A stretch of 40,000 bases of DNA from Neocallimastix lanati (nom. inval.) (lineage: Eukaryota > Neocallimastigomycota > Neocallimastigomycetes > Neocallimastigales > Neocallimastigaceae). Location of the stretch: positions 10,001 to 50,000 of the forward strand of contig JACVTC010000293.1 in NCBI GenBank assembly GCA_016946835.1. Direction: 5' to 3'. Below the pieces are notes generated by a model. That model saw only the letters and a list, made by a program, of their open reading frames with translations. It searched no databases and had not been told where the DNA came from. The position numbers and the translations under genes are program-made. Below, piece by piece: positions 9,566-20,655 of the stretch. Each line of letters starts with the position of its first letter. The first letter of the stretch is position 1.

Positions 9566-12500
9566 TCAATATCCGATAATATGAACACATTCAAAATATT
9601 TACATCAGAACAACCAATTTATTTTAAGAAAAATAATATAAAAGGTAATCATGTAATTAACCATACTTTTCTGAATAAAAGTCAATTAATGGACCTTTGG
9701 CACAGACGCTTAGGCCATTTTGATATATCAAAGATCAAAGATAAGTTAAATAATACAAACGTACAAACCAAATGCGCAATATGTATTAATTCAAAATTAA
9801 AAAATAAATCTTATAAGCCTACGACAAATAAAACAAAACAAATCTTAGATCTCATACACATAGATCTAGTTGGACCAGTCACTAACTCCATAAATAACAA
9901 CAAATATTTCCTAACAATTTTAGATGATTTTTCAAGATATGGATGGGTGATCTTTACCCAAAATAAAACTGATGTTTTCAACAAATTTATTATTTGGCAC
10001 AATGAGATATATAACACCACAAACATCACTGTAAAAGCCATCCGCTCCGATAATGGAAAAGAATTTCAGAATAGTCGTTTTCAAACCTTCTGCCAAGAGA
10101 ATGGAATTAAACATGAATTCACGATTCCTTACAATCCATCTCAAAACGGTAGAGCTGAAAGGTTCAATGGTACACTTATTTCTTCTGATAAAGCACTTCT
10201 TAATGAATCTAAACTTAGTCATGACTTCTGGGAATACGCAGTAGACACTGCGAACTTCACTTACAACCGACTTCCCCACCAAGGAAACCAAAACAAAATC
10301 CCTTATGAATTATTTTATAATAAACCTGTGGATTATAGTTTCTTTCGAGTCTTCGGATGCAGAGTATATTTCTTTGTCCCAAAGGAGCTTTGTTCAAAGT
10401 TTGACAACAATTCTCATCCTGGTATTTTTCTAGGTTATAGCAACAATACTAATGGTTATAAAATTTTTGACATTATCAATAACAAAATCATCCTAGCCCG
10501 TACTGTTGAATTTATGGAAAACGAACCAGGAAACTTTTTTTTTCATAAAATATTTCCCAATAACGAATTCAGGGAGAGTAATAAGGTCAAACAATTAAGT
10601 CATTACGATTACAACAATAAAATCAATAATAAGAACAGTGGAAATATTGAAAATAATTTTGAAAGAAATATAGATACAAATAGAAAACTTAATATAAGTA
10701 ATAATAGTAATAAAAATCACATCATCAATAAATATAATGATAAAAATAGTACCACTACTGACATCAATTATAATGATGAAGTCACTATCATCAACAATAA
10801 TTCTGACAAAACAACAAAAAATGATCCAACAAAACAAAACAATAACAATCAACATAACAATTCAACAAATATTAATAATAAAATCTACAACGTAATAGAA
10901 GGTAACAAAAATAAAAATTTAAATAGGACTCAGAAAGAAATTAATAATATTAATAATGAATATAAAGAGAACAATAAAGACAGAAACTATCAATATATAG
11001 AAGGAACTAAAAGAAAGTCAAATAATAATTCATTTAATATTAATAAAAGAAAAAAGATAAGTAATAATAACAATACACTAATTGAACCTTACAACTACAA
11101 AGACATATTCAAACTAAATGATAAATCAGAATGGTTAAAATCAGTAAAAGAAGAACTTAATAATATGGAAAGACTGAAAGTATTCACAGTAGTCAATACA
11201 ATACCCTCAGGATCAAATATTATTTCATCCAGGTGGGTATTTAAATATAAAAGGGACTCAAATGGTAAAATAATTAAAAGAAAAGCGAGACTAGTCGCTA
11301 AGGGATATACCCAAGAATACGGTATCGACTATAAAGAAACATTTGCCCCTACCTTCAAACAAGATACCATTCGAATTATTACAGTCATTGCAGTAAACAT
11401 GAACTTCAAAATAAAACAAATAGATATTAATTCAGCATATTTAAACGCTCCTCTTAATGAACATATATACATGAAAGCTCAAGAAGGACATCAATCTTAT
11501 GAGAAATCTTTTTGGAAACTAAACAAAGCTCTCTATGCACTAAAGCAAGCAGGTAAAGAATGGAACAATAAATTATACGAAGAATTAATAAAAATAGGTT
11601 TTACCAGATTAAAAAGTGAACCTTGTGTATACAAGAAAATTAATAATAAAAAGGAAATAATATGTATTTTGTCAATCTACGTTGATGACATACTTATTGC
11701 TGGAACATTAGCTGAAATAAATTCAGTAAAAGAATCAATCAAAAGAAAGTTTAACATAAAAGACATTAGGGATGTAGAATTCGTTATTGGCATAAAATTT
11801 AATAAAACTAAAGATGGATATATTCTACATCAATCAAGGTACGTAAATGATATTTTAAACAAATTCAGTACTGACTCTTATATAAAAACAACCAAAAATC
11901 TTATTCCAAAAGAAAATCCTCAACTGAGAACAAAGAAATTTAATGAAACAAAATACCGAAGCGCTATTGGCTGCTTATTATATTTAGGAATATGCACCAG
12001 ACCAGATCTACTTTTCGCTGTTAGTAAAGCTGCAAGGAAATCCAGTGATCCTACGATGGAAGATTGGATGAATGTTATGAAAATTTTTAATTATATCCAG
12101 CATACAAAAAACTATGGTATTAAAATCTAAAAGGGGATGAATTTAAAGGTATATGTAGACGCAGATTATGCAGGAGATCTCAACACAAGGAAATCTACTT
12201 CTGGATTTCTTATGATGCTTGGAAATACACCAACAAGCTGGCATTCAAAACTACAACATTGCGTCTCTACCTCCACGGCTGAAGCCGAATATTACAGCCT
12301 AAGTGAATGTGCTAAACACTCTTTATGGTACAAAAATTTCATGAATGAATTAAATATAAGCATCGATTATGTTACAATATTCGTTGACAATAAAGCAACA
12401 ATATACAACAGTGAAAATCAATCAATAAACCCAAAATCAAAGCATATTGATATCAGGTACCATCACATTAGAGACTTAATCAGTAAAAAACTAATTGTAC

Positions 12501-12604
12501 TAAAGTATGTAAAATCTAAAAGTAACCTAGCAGATGGATTTACCAAATTTTTAAACAAGACCTTAATGGACAATTTCAGAAACACCGTATTAACGGAATT
12601 TTAA
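9566..12604 (+). pseudogene. copia A pol: integrase, reverse transcriptase, RNase H, with one in-frame stop
   Basis: This frame is +1 relative to gag-protease and is open from just past the gag stop (YKSISDNMNTF). Integrase starts with the HHCC finger (LWHRRLGH..CAIC, about 9700-9790). The DDE residues sit in IHIDLVGP (about 9857), IRSDNGKEF (about 10040) and GRAERFNG (about 10150). After an Asn-rich linker comes RT with motif A QIDINSAYLNAP (about 11420) and YVDDILIAG (about 11680), then RNase H (DADYAGD, STAEAEYYSL, KHIDIRYHH). The stop TAA at 12128-12130 replaces the CAA (Gln) found in copia B at NYGIKIQKGMN and cuts off RNase H; the same frame continues to 12604. All catalytic residues are intact. 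Confidence 0.9.
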
Positions 12605-12678
12605 AAGAAATTAAATTAAAAATCTATCTTCATTTTTTTTTTTCTTTGTTAAAGTTTTTTTTTTGAAGCTAGATTTTT

Positions 12679-12685
12679 GGAGGAG
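12679..12685 (+). promoter_or_regulatory. copia A polypurine tract
   Basis: GGAGGAG directly before the TG of the 3' LTR, preceded by a T-run. This is the expected plus-strand DNA primer, and copia B has the same sequence. Confidence 0.8.
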
Positions 12686-12963
12686 TGTTAAAAATAACAA
12701 TTATTAAATTGATTATTAATTTATTTTTAATATTGTAATAACCAACAAATTATATTTGTAACATTCATTAAAGTATAAAACCAAGTAATGATTTTATTGT
12801 TTAAAAATAATTCTTAATTTTAATAAAAGAAGGAACATAATAATAAAAGATATTTTAAATAATCGTAAAACTAAAATAAATAAATGTTTATTTTTACTGA
12901 ATAATGTGTTCTATTTTTAATAACTTAATAATGATAATTATTTATCGAAATATATTTTTTACA
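12686..12963 (+). repeat. copia A 3' LTR
   Basis: 278 bp, one base different from the 5' LTR. Ends ATTTTTTACA and is followed by the GATTT duplication. Confidence 0.95.
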
Positions 12964-13071
12964 GATTTAAACGATATAAATATAAATTTAAAATAAATAA
13001 ATTTTTATTTTTCTAGCATTTTTTTAAATTAAGATTATTTATTTTAAATTAATATTTATATCGTTTAAATC
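12964..13071. repeat. palindrome at the 3' end of the MULE pseudogene, target of copia A
   Basis: GATTTAAACGATATAAATAT at 12964 and its continuation to about 13001 is the inverse of 13035-13071, with one mismatch in about 37 bp and a loop of about 33 bp. Joining across copia A (6562-6573) adds about eight more paired bases (TTTAATTG). The right arm is the last coding segment of the MULE pseudogene, so the left arm is an inverted duplicate of that gene end. Confidence 0.8.
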
Positions 13072-15086
13072 AATTAAACATTCTTTCCATAATTTAATTA
13101 ATTCATTTCTGTTGCATCCATTATAAAATAAATTTATTTCCTTACTTTTGTAATTTTCAATTAAAATTTTAATTTCATCAGTTGCACTAAATATTTTTTG
13201 CTTTTTTTTTTCCAAGTTCCTTTAGTTCTCCTTTGATAATCATTATAAGATAAGTTTTCTTCTTCTTTTAATATATATATTAATTTATAAAATAAAGGTT
13301 TATTTGGAAATATATTATTTAAGTAGCTATTATAAAATTCTGATGCATTGTTTGTTAAATGCTCTATATTTTCATAATAATTCCAATTATTAACATTATA
13401 CTTAAGTAAATAATTTTTATTAAAATATTCTAAAAATTGTAGAAAATTATTATACTTTTTTTTTTGACAAATTCTTTTTATTATAATATAAATATCAAAT
13501 ATATAGTTAGGGTTTATAAACGGTAAGTTCGAAATAGCTCTATAATAAATATATACATCATTATTATTCTTCACTTCATGATAACATAATATATTTTTTT
13601 GTTTTTCTAATGATGTAGATTGTTTTTTATTTTTTAATATAGAAATGGAAGTAGTATAAAACATATTAAATTCCCCAACATAAGTTTTTGTTATAAATAA
13701 CTGATAACTAAATTTCGGTGCTGCATAAAATGTACCGTCCGCAAATATATTTTTATGATAATTCGAAAATAAATATGCTTGGAATGGTAATTGAAAGATT
13801 ATTAGATCTGTATTTTTAAATATCATAAAATTTTCATTTCTTTTAGTTTTATAATATTCTGATTCAATGGGAATATCATCTATAAAGTTTTGATTTAAAA
13901 AATAGATTATAAGTCAAAAATTATAATAACACTAAATAACACAAAAATGTTTTATAAACAAATAAGTTTTATTATATTTAGATTTTAAAATAATCTTTAT
14001 TAATTATTAGTGTTATTAACAATAAATCGTTAATAACAATTACATCGATTAAAATACATGAAATTTGGTTAACTATTTATATTTTTATCTTATTACATTT
14101 AGAATATATAATTCCTATTGAATTATATTATCTAACTATTTATTTAAAAACAATACTAACCTAAACTAATAATAAATAATTAACTATTACTAAATAAAGA
14201 GAATTATAATTAATAACTAAAATAAATATAAACAATTTCAATCGAGCTCATTTATTATTTATTTATTATTTAAATATTATTAATAAATTCTTATTATATT
14301 TTCTATTTAAAATTAATATAAAAGTTGTCATAATTATTTAATATGATTTTAGCATAAAATGCCGCAAGTTTCAACATGACTAATTGCATAGTTTCATGTT
14401 GTTAATTTATCTTGTAAAAAACCTTAACTCTTATTATTTAAATTAAATTACATAAAAAGAAATGATTTTCAATTACTAGTTTCACAAGAGAAATTTTTAA
14501 TTTATTAATATGATTGGGAAGAAGTCGAAGTTTTGTATAAAATTATTTGCAATAATTTTATACACGTGATTTTTAATAGATTTATTTCAATTTTACTTAA
14601 ATTTATGATTAAATTTAATTAAAATTTATAAAGATATTAATAATATCTTTACATCATCAAAACTTTTTATGTTTAGAGGAAATTGTTTATTTATATTTCT
14701 TATTATTTGGATCTAATTGTACTATATTTGGGACATATAAGTCCCATTTCTTGAGAAACGGCATTAAATATATGTTTAGGTTTTATATCCATAGGAATTG
14801 AATTTTTCTTAATTTCTTCCTTAATTTTATGCTTTGCTACTGATATAGACACATCAATTTCTTTTTCGAGATGGTTATGTAAACTTTCATATTTTAAAAC
14901 CTCCTTTTTATCATTTAAAATAATTAAAGATTTACATTTATTTAAAGTCTTATATTCAGTGCATCTATAAATTTTTGATTTATCTTTCCTTTGAAATGAA
15001 AAATTAAATTTGTGTTTTTTATTAATAATAATTTGTTCATTTCCTCGATTTGTTTCACTTATTTCAATTTCTATATTGTCTTCCAT
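13039..15086 (-). pseudogene. FLYWCH/MULE transposase pseudogene, split by an insertion
   Basis: A dead relative of the transposase at 2-1015. The ATG at 15086 starts a FLYWCH-type zinc-finger segment (FSFQRKDKSKIYRCTEYKTL..CKSLI..LHNHLEKE) that reads to IRSK near 14703. A small indel there shifts the frame, in which RNINKQFPLNIKSFDD continues. The gene is then interrupted at 14652 and resumes at 13880 with IPIESEYYKTKRNENF and the transposase core. The core keeps DGTF but has lost about 56 residues after ILKNKKQ, including the CDFE Asp and the CIWH motif. A further frameshift lies in an A-run near 13200. The C-terminus (NRNELIKLWKECLIDLND) runs to TAA at 13039-13041. Confidence 0.85.
13881..14652. 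mobile_element. 772-bp unclassified insertion in the MULE pseudogene
   Basis: The pseudogene reads SFDD on the right and DDIPIESEYY on the left, so the material between is foreign to the gene. ATCATC stands on both sides (13875-13880 and 14653-14658) as a probable 6-bp target duplication. The insert has no long frame. Its right end carries a perfect 10-bp hairpin (TAAAGATATT/AATATCTTTA, 14629-14651) and its left end begins TATAAAG. It may be a MITE-like non-autonomous element; I do not recognise the family. Confidence 0.65.
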
Positions 15087-15303
15087 TAATAATTAAAATT
15101 TTTCAATAAAATATTTTAATAAATATACTTTTAAATGCTTTGAAACTTTTTTTTTTTTTTTAATATTTAAAATAATAAACCTTTTTTTAATTAATTATAT
15201 AATTATTTATTATTTCTTTATTTACTATTTTATTTATTTTTATTTTTACTTTTTATTTTTATTTTTATTTTTATTTTTATTTTTATTTTTATTTTTATTT
15301 TTA

Positions 15304-15335
<32 letters not shown>

Positions 15336-15365
15336 ATTTTTTATTTTATTTTATTTTTTTTATTT
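15087..15365. repeat. 5' non-coding region of the MULE pseudogene with TTTTTA microsatellite
   Basis: Upstream of the minus-strand ATG. About 15225-15365 is a pyrimidine-rich TTTTTA/TTTTA repeat on the plus strand, passing into the right inverted repeat. Nothing coding is seen. Confidence 0.6.
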
Positions 15366-15890
15366 TTTAATGCTTAAAAAATAAATTTTTATTTATTTTT
15401 ATTTTGTTTTTCAATGTTTAAAAAAAAGTTTTCTTATTTCTTATTTTTATTTTATTTTTTAAGCATTAAAAAATAAAATGTTTATTTATTTTTTATTTTA
15501 TTTTTCAATGTTAAATAGAAATACCTAACCTAATTATTATTTATTGAAGTGTTGTATTTCGTCCAGTTGAATTTCGCCAAATTCTAGGTGGCTTATAAAT
15601 TTTCGTCATAAAATATTACCACATTTATTATTCACGCCATATTGTGAATATATGGCTTTTTAAAAATTGTAGAAAAAAGCCACAAAATTATGATACAATT
15701 AGATCTACGCCCCACGTAAGATTACGTGTTTGAAAATTTTTGAGAATTGTAATTTTATTTATTTAATTAATTAATTATTATTCATTAAATTTTTAATAAA
15801 ATTAAGTGGCTTAAAATTAAAAATATTTAAGCCATACAACAAAATACAAATTTATGTAATAAAAATTTTCAAAATGCACACTCCCATATT
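15366..15890 (-). repeat. right long terminal inverted repeat
   Basis: Reverse complement of 1873-2420, with the palindrome CACGTAAGATTACGTG at about 15715-15730 and the outer end TTTTCAAAATGCACACTCCC. It stands upstream of the minus-strand MULE pseudogene, as a 5' terminal repeat should. Confidence 0.75.
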
Positions 15891-16097
15891 CAATCATAAA
15901 CAAATATATAAATAATTATTATTTAAAAGAAATAATAATATATTTTTTCAATTAAATATTATTAAATTACTATGTCAAAAGAAATATTAATATATTCTAT
16001 AAAAAAGAATTAGAAAAAATTATTTTTAAAATTGAATATTAATAAATTATTTATATAAAAAAAGAATATTTATTATTTATTTAATTATTATTTATTT

Positions 16098-16598
16098 TGA
16101 TAAGGTTCAGTTAAGAAATTAACTTTATACACTTAAAGAGAGGCTTTAAGTATAGTTTTCTTTTAAGAACTTTTTATTTATTTATTATATATTTTTGAAC
16201 TATTTAGCTCCTTGAGCAATTAAACATTTTTTGTACTATTTATACTTTATCTTAATTATAAATTTTATATTATTATAACATATGATTTTTACTATGAAAT
16301 ATATAAATTATATTAAGGAGTAAATATCAGGTGTTATAATAATATTCTCTAATAAAATTCCTATTCTTAATAAATGTTATAAAATTACTATTTTTCTATA
16401 TGAACTATAATAAAATATTTCCTAAACTCTAATTAATATATTTTTCATATTTACTATTTATCTATTTGTTTTACATTAATTTCTTACATTTTGTATTCAT
16501 TAATTTCATTTAATACGTAATTATTATTTACATTTATATTTTATAATTATTTTATGATATTTTTACACATTTTCTTATTTTATTATCATTTCATATCA
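16098..16598 (-). repeat. gypsy 1 3' LTR
   Basis: On the minus strand begins TGATATGAAATGATAATAAA and ends CTGAACCTTATCA. The same 501 bp recurs at 36059-36559. Confidence 0.93.
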
Positions 16599-16611
16599 TT
16601 TCTCCCTCCTA
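16599..16611 (-). promoter_or_regulatory. gypsy 1 polypurine tract
   Basis: The minus strand reads ATAGGAGGGAGAA directly before the 3' LTR TG, the expected plus-strand primer. It lies ten bases past the pol stop. Confidence 0.8.
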
Positions 16612-16620
16612 TAACACAAC

Positions 16621-19560
16621 TTACTCTAAAGTTGTCTTATATTTTTGAACATTTTTAAGATGAACAGGTCTTTCAAGAACTAAACCTGTATCTGGGTCCG
16701 CTAGTTTTACCGCATTAAAATGTTTTCCAATAACCTTATAAGGGCCTACAAAATATGGATCTAATTTAAATCTACTGAAATTTTGTACTTTTACCAGATC
16801 ATTTTTCCTAATAGTATTTTGTTTATTATTTCTAAAGTTTTCATTCCTTTCTTCTTCCCATTTCTTATTAGTTTTTTTCATATTTTGGCTTGCTTCTAAA
16901 ACCCATTTATAATGATTGCAAAATTTTTCCAATAATTTTTCTTCATTTGTGGCTTGTACATTAGATGTTGGTAATGTTGTGGCTAATTCGAATGGTTGTT
17001 GGTCAATTCTTCCATATACCAACTCAAAACTGGAATGTTTGGTGGCTGTATTCCTGGAAGTTCTTAGAGCCCATAAAGCAGATGGTAACACTATATCCCA
17101 ATCTTTTTCCTTTTGACCTAAAAGGCGTAAATATTTCCCAATTTCCCTATTTCTATTTTCCGTCATACCATTCGTTTCTGGATGATATGTAGTTGAAAAA
17201 TGAATGTATACATCATATAAGTCCAAAAATATTCTTGTTAATTCTGAATTAAATTGTGGACCGTTATCTATAGTTACTACTTGTGGCGTGCCATGTCTTG
17301 CAAACACTCTACTAAAGAAATATATTACATCTTTTGAAGTGACAGTAGCCAAAGGCTCTGCTTCTACCCACTTAGTGAAATAATCAACTATCACTATGAT
17401 ATATTGATTATTTCTTTCAGTAATAGGTAATGGGCCAATAATGTCCATGCCTAAATGTATGAAAGGACCCTCGACTGGAGTGGCGTAGCGTTCTGTGGCG
17501 TCAACAGATTTATTATTTTTACATAATTGGCATTTAGAGCATAATTGAATGGTTGCTTTAACATCATTACTCATACCTTTCCAGTAGTAGTGTCTCTTTA
17601 ATCGTTGATACGTCTTGTCAAAACCCTCATGACCAATCTTGTGGGCTTCCCAGATAAGCTTTATTCTTTCTTCATATTCTTCTACAATTCTTCGGTAAGT
17701 TCCATTATCTCTGAAATATTTCTTATTATCAATTTCAAATATTTTATCTTTGATAAATTTCTTTAAGAATTCAGTGTTTTCTTCATCATTTTCTTCTAAA
17801 TTTAATGAATTTATTACTGTATCATCATCTATATTAATAATTGTATGAGATACTAAAGGAGTCACATGATCATTCAAAGAATCAAAAATTTTTTTATAAT
17901 TTAATGTATTTAAATTTTTTATGTTTTGACATTTATTATGATAGTTCTCGACTTCATACCACATTGTATATACTACATCTTTACGTGTCGGTTTGCTTCC
18001 AGAATGGATATTTAAACTTTCTAAGATATTACTAAAATCAAGGTTTGTATATTTTGGTTTATTATTATCTAAAATATTCGATAAATTATTAATACAATTC
18101 ATATCTGAAGCGCACGTTTCCTCCGTCAAGCCACTTGTAACATTATATATCGTGACTTTACTATTATTTTCTTCAATAATAGGAAGTAATCTTGAAAGAG
18201 AATCAGCCAAAGCATTCTTTTTCCCTGGTTCATATTTTACGATAACTTTTAACATGCTTAAATCAATGCACCAACGAGCGTGACGTGCATTGTTTGGTTC
18301 TTTATTATTAAATAAACCGACTAAAGGTTTGTGGTCGGTATATACGATAGTTTCATAAGGATTACCTTCAATATAAAATTTGAATTGCTTAACACAGTAA
18401 TGAACAGCTGTACCTTCCAAATCTGTTATGCTATAGTTTCTCTCAGCTCTAGATAATGAACGACTTACAAAGTGGATTGGACGTTCTAATTCACCAGCCA
18501 CTTGTAGTAGAACGCCACCCAAACCTTTTTTTGATGCATCTGTTCTAATAAGGAATTGTTTAGTATAGTCTGGAAACATTAATATTGGGGCTTTAATTAA
18601 ACACTCTTTCAATTTATTAAAACTAGTAGTTTCTTCTTTGCTAATATTAAAAGTTATACCTTTACGTAGTAATTTAGTAAGTGGTGCAGCAACTTGTGCA
18701 AATTGATTTATGAATTTACGATAGTAACCAATTGCACCTAAAAACGACTTAAGTTCTGAAACATTATTAGGAATTACCCAATTTTTTATTGCCATAACCT
18801 TTTTATCATCGGTTTTAAGTCCTTCCTTAGATATCACGTGACCTAACACATGTACCTCCTCCCTCATAAATTGACATTTTTCAATGTTAATTTTTAAATT
18901 AAATTTTTCGAAAATATCCAGAACTAAAATTAAATGTTTCACGTGTTCTTCAGGAGTTTTAGAAAAAATTAATACATCATCTATAAAAACATATACACAA
19001 ACGCCTATTAAGTCAAATAAAATTTTATTCATTTCCCTTTGGAACGTAGCAGGAGCGTTACACAGACCAAATGGCATTACCTTGAATACAAAATTGCCAT
19101 ATTTAGTGGTGAAACAGGTTTTATCCACACTGTCATCATCCAATAAAATTTGATGATAACCAGAAAATAGATCCAAAGTAGAAAAAATTTCCGCTCCTCC
19201 AAGGTTATCAAATATTTCGTCAATATAAGGCAGGGAATAAGAATCCGGAACTGTAATATCATTAAGTTTTCTATAGTCCACACAAAAACGCCAATCATTA
19301 GAATTGTTTTTGGGGACTAATACTACTGGAAATGACCATTCAGAAGATGAAGGTATTATTATTCTTTTATTAATCATGTCCTTAATATGGTCTTTAATAA
19401 TAGCTGATTTGACATTATTAGTACGATAATATCGTAGCTTAATAGGGGCAACACCCTCCTTAATTTTAATATGATGGGGTCCCAAGCTAGAAGGGGTCAA
19501 ATCATTAGTTGAGGTAGCAATAATAACTATATGGTCTTCTAAAATAGATGTGATTAAATC
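16621..19560 (-). pseudogene. gypsy 1 pol: reverse transcriptase, RNase H, integrase
   Basis: Long open part of the polyprotein. Counting from about 19500: RT with LDLFSGYH (motif A, near residue 110) and VFIDDVLIF (catalytic DD, near 174); RNase H with TDASKKGLGG (near 319) and YTDHKPL; integrase HHCC finger (HKIGHEG..CSKCQLC, near 620-655) and DDE residues in LGMDIIGPL (about 684), TIDNGPQF (about 744) and TENRNREIG (about 779). The C-terminus ends at HLKNVQKYKTTLE without a chromodomain. All catalytic residues are present. The frame is separated from the protease frame by two shifts: the protease frame stops at 19619, a middle frame (MTPSEFIHSDRMLDHVDGN) stops near 19550, and this frame then carries WKYVDLITSILEDHIVIIAT. 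Compared with gypsy 3, both shifts are lesions rather than programmed signals. Confidence 0.88.
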
Positions 19561-19618
19561 TACATATTTCCATCCACGTGATCTAACATACGGTCGCTAT
19601 GAATAAATTCACTTGGGG

Positions 19619-20655
19619 TCATCTTATCCTTAACTTTTGTGGCGTAGCAGTGTAAATTATTATTTTCATTTCATCATCAATTTTTTTTACAAAACAAGCA
19701 ATCTTTTCTGAGTCCAAATCAGAAATAGTATCACACACGTATTGACAAGAAGAGTCTTCATTAATGAAAAATAAAGCTTTTAATGGAGGTATAACAAAGA
19801 AGTTGTATTGGGCTTGCGTATAGTAACCAACTAAAATATCAAAATAGGCATCATCGTTTTCTATAATTCTAAAGGCGGTTTCGAATTCCAAAAATCCTAT
19901 TTTTACGGGTAAGAATACTAATTGACCTTGAGAGGGTTCTCCTGTAGAGAGAGCTTGTAATATTCTACCTCTACTGATACCGGCTGAAATATATTCTCCA
20001 GGTAGAGAATTAAAGAATCTGGAGGAAACAATATTAAGGTTACTACCCGAGTCTACAAGTAGTCGACACGTGACATCATCCACCGTGGCTGGAACAATAG
20101 CAATATCATCTTTCCTTACTTCCCTACTTTTACTAATATAATCATGGTCAACATTATTAACCATAGTCATTTGAACATCTAAGTTATTAAGGGCACTTAC
20201 AATATTGGTATTCTTTTCTAATTTTAGCCCCTTAATTAGGTCAGCCCTATATCTAGGACTACCATTTACCAATTGTGATAAAGATATATTGCATTTTAAG
20301 TTAGCAATATCCTTAATAATATCATAAGGTTCCACATTATTCATTAGACGTAAATTGCGTGGACATTTCTTATTGACATTGGAACCTTTATTACTTTGGT
20401 TATTGGTATTGTTATTCGTACTATCTATTATCATATTTGGATTATTAAAATTATTAATATTATTATTGTTAGAGTAACTGTTTTGTGGCGCATTACTGGT
20501 AGACAAATTTGTATCCCTATCAGGTGATAAATTAATATTTTCGGTATTTAATAAATTTGTACTACTAAAATTATTATTGTTAACATTGTTGATATAATTG
20601 TGACTACTATTATTAATATTGTCGTTATCATTATACTTGTTACTATTATTGTTAC
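19619..20655 (-). pseudogene. gypsy 1 pol: Asn-rich linker end and aspartic protease
   Basis: Continuation of gypsy 1 pol downstream of the gypsy 2 insertion. About 120 residues rich in Asn and Ser lead to a conserved segment (SYDVIKDL-like, here EPYDIIKDIANLKCNI) and the retroviral-type protease with active site RLLVDSGSNLNIV (Asp near 20050). The frame stays open to TGA at 19619-19621, before the RT linker, because of a frameshift relative to gypsy 3. An apparent N-terminal extension to 20698 is read from the gypsy 2 LTR and does not belong to this protein. The protease should mature Gag and Pol if made. Confidence 0.85.
20651..20655. repeat. target-site duplication of gypsy 2, left copy (GTTAC)
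   Basis: GTTAC before TGTAACGAAT is repeated at 33779-33783 directly after ATTCGTTACA. Five bp is standard for Ty3/gypsy. The target sequence happens to equal the terminal GTTAC inside the LTR end. Confidence 0.9.

Larger units (their letters stand above)
6574..12963 (+). mobile_element. copia A: complete Ty1/copia LTR retrotransposon
   Basis: 6390 bp bounded by LTRs 6574-6851 and 12686-12963 (278 bp each, TG..CA, one difference by eye) and by GATTT duplications. Order: LTR, primer site, 1.2-kb leader with tandem repeats, gag, protease, integrase, RT, RNase H, polypurine tract, LTR. Integrase before RT defines copia. The near-identical LTRs mean a recent insertion, but the coding region has a frameshift at 9562 and a nonsense codon at 12128, and the gag frame has no in-frame early ATG, so this copy is not autonomous as read. 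It lies in one arm of a palindrome next to the MULE pseudogene. Confidence 0.95.
1873..15890 (-). mobile_element. composite MULE-like DNA transposon with long inverted ends, filled with later insertions
   Basis: Sequence at 1873-2420 reappears reverse-complemented at 15366-15890, giving inverted ends of about 0.5 kb. Between them lies a minus-strand FLYWCH/MULE transposase pseudogene (13039-15086) whose 5' side faces the right-hand repeat. Long terminal inverted repeats are typical of many MULEs. The interior also holds copia B, an AAAAT satellite, copia A and a 772-bp insert, which together explain most of the 14 kb. I could not fix the outermost bases or a 9-11-bp target duplication, so assigning both repeats to one element is an inference from orientation and placement. 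Confidence 0.55.

Noticed and set aside
10595-10855. Minus-strand hydrophobic frame that looks like a membrane protein
   Set aside because: Shadow of the Asn-rich linker of copia A pol (AAT read backwards gives Ile and Val).
13881-14652. Solo LTR or helitron in the MULE pseudogene
   Set aside because: No TG..CA ends, no match to any LTR in the window, and no TC..CTRR ends although a terminal hairpin exists; left unclassified.
19501-19650. Programmed frameshift between gypsy 1 protease and RT
   Set aside because: Gypsy 3 is in one frame across this region, two shifts would be needed, and no slip site with structure is seen.
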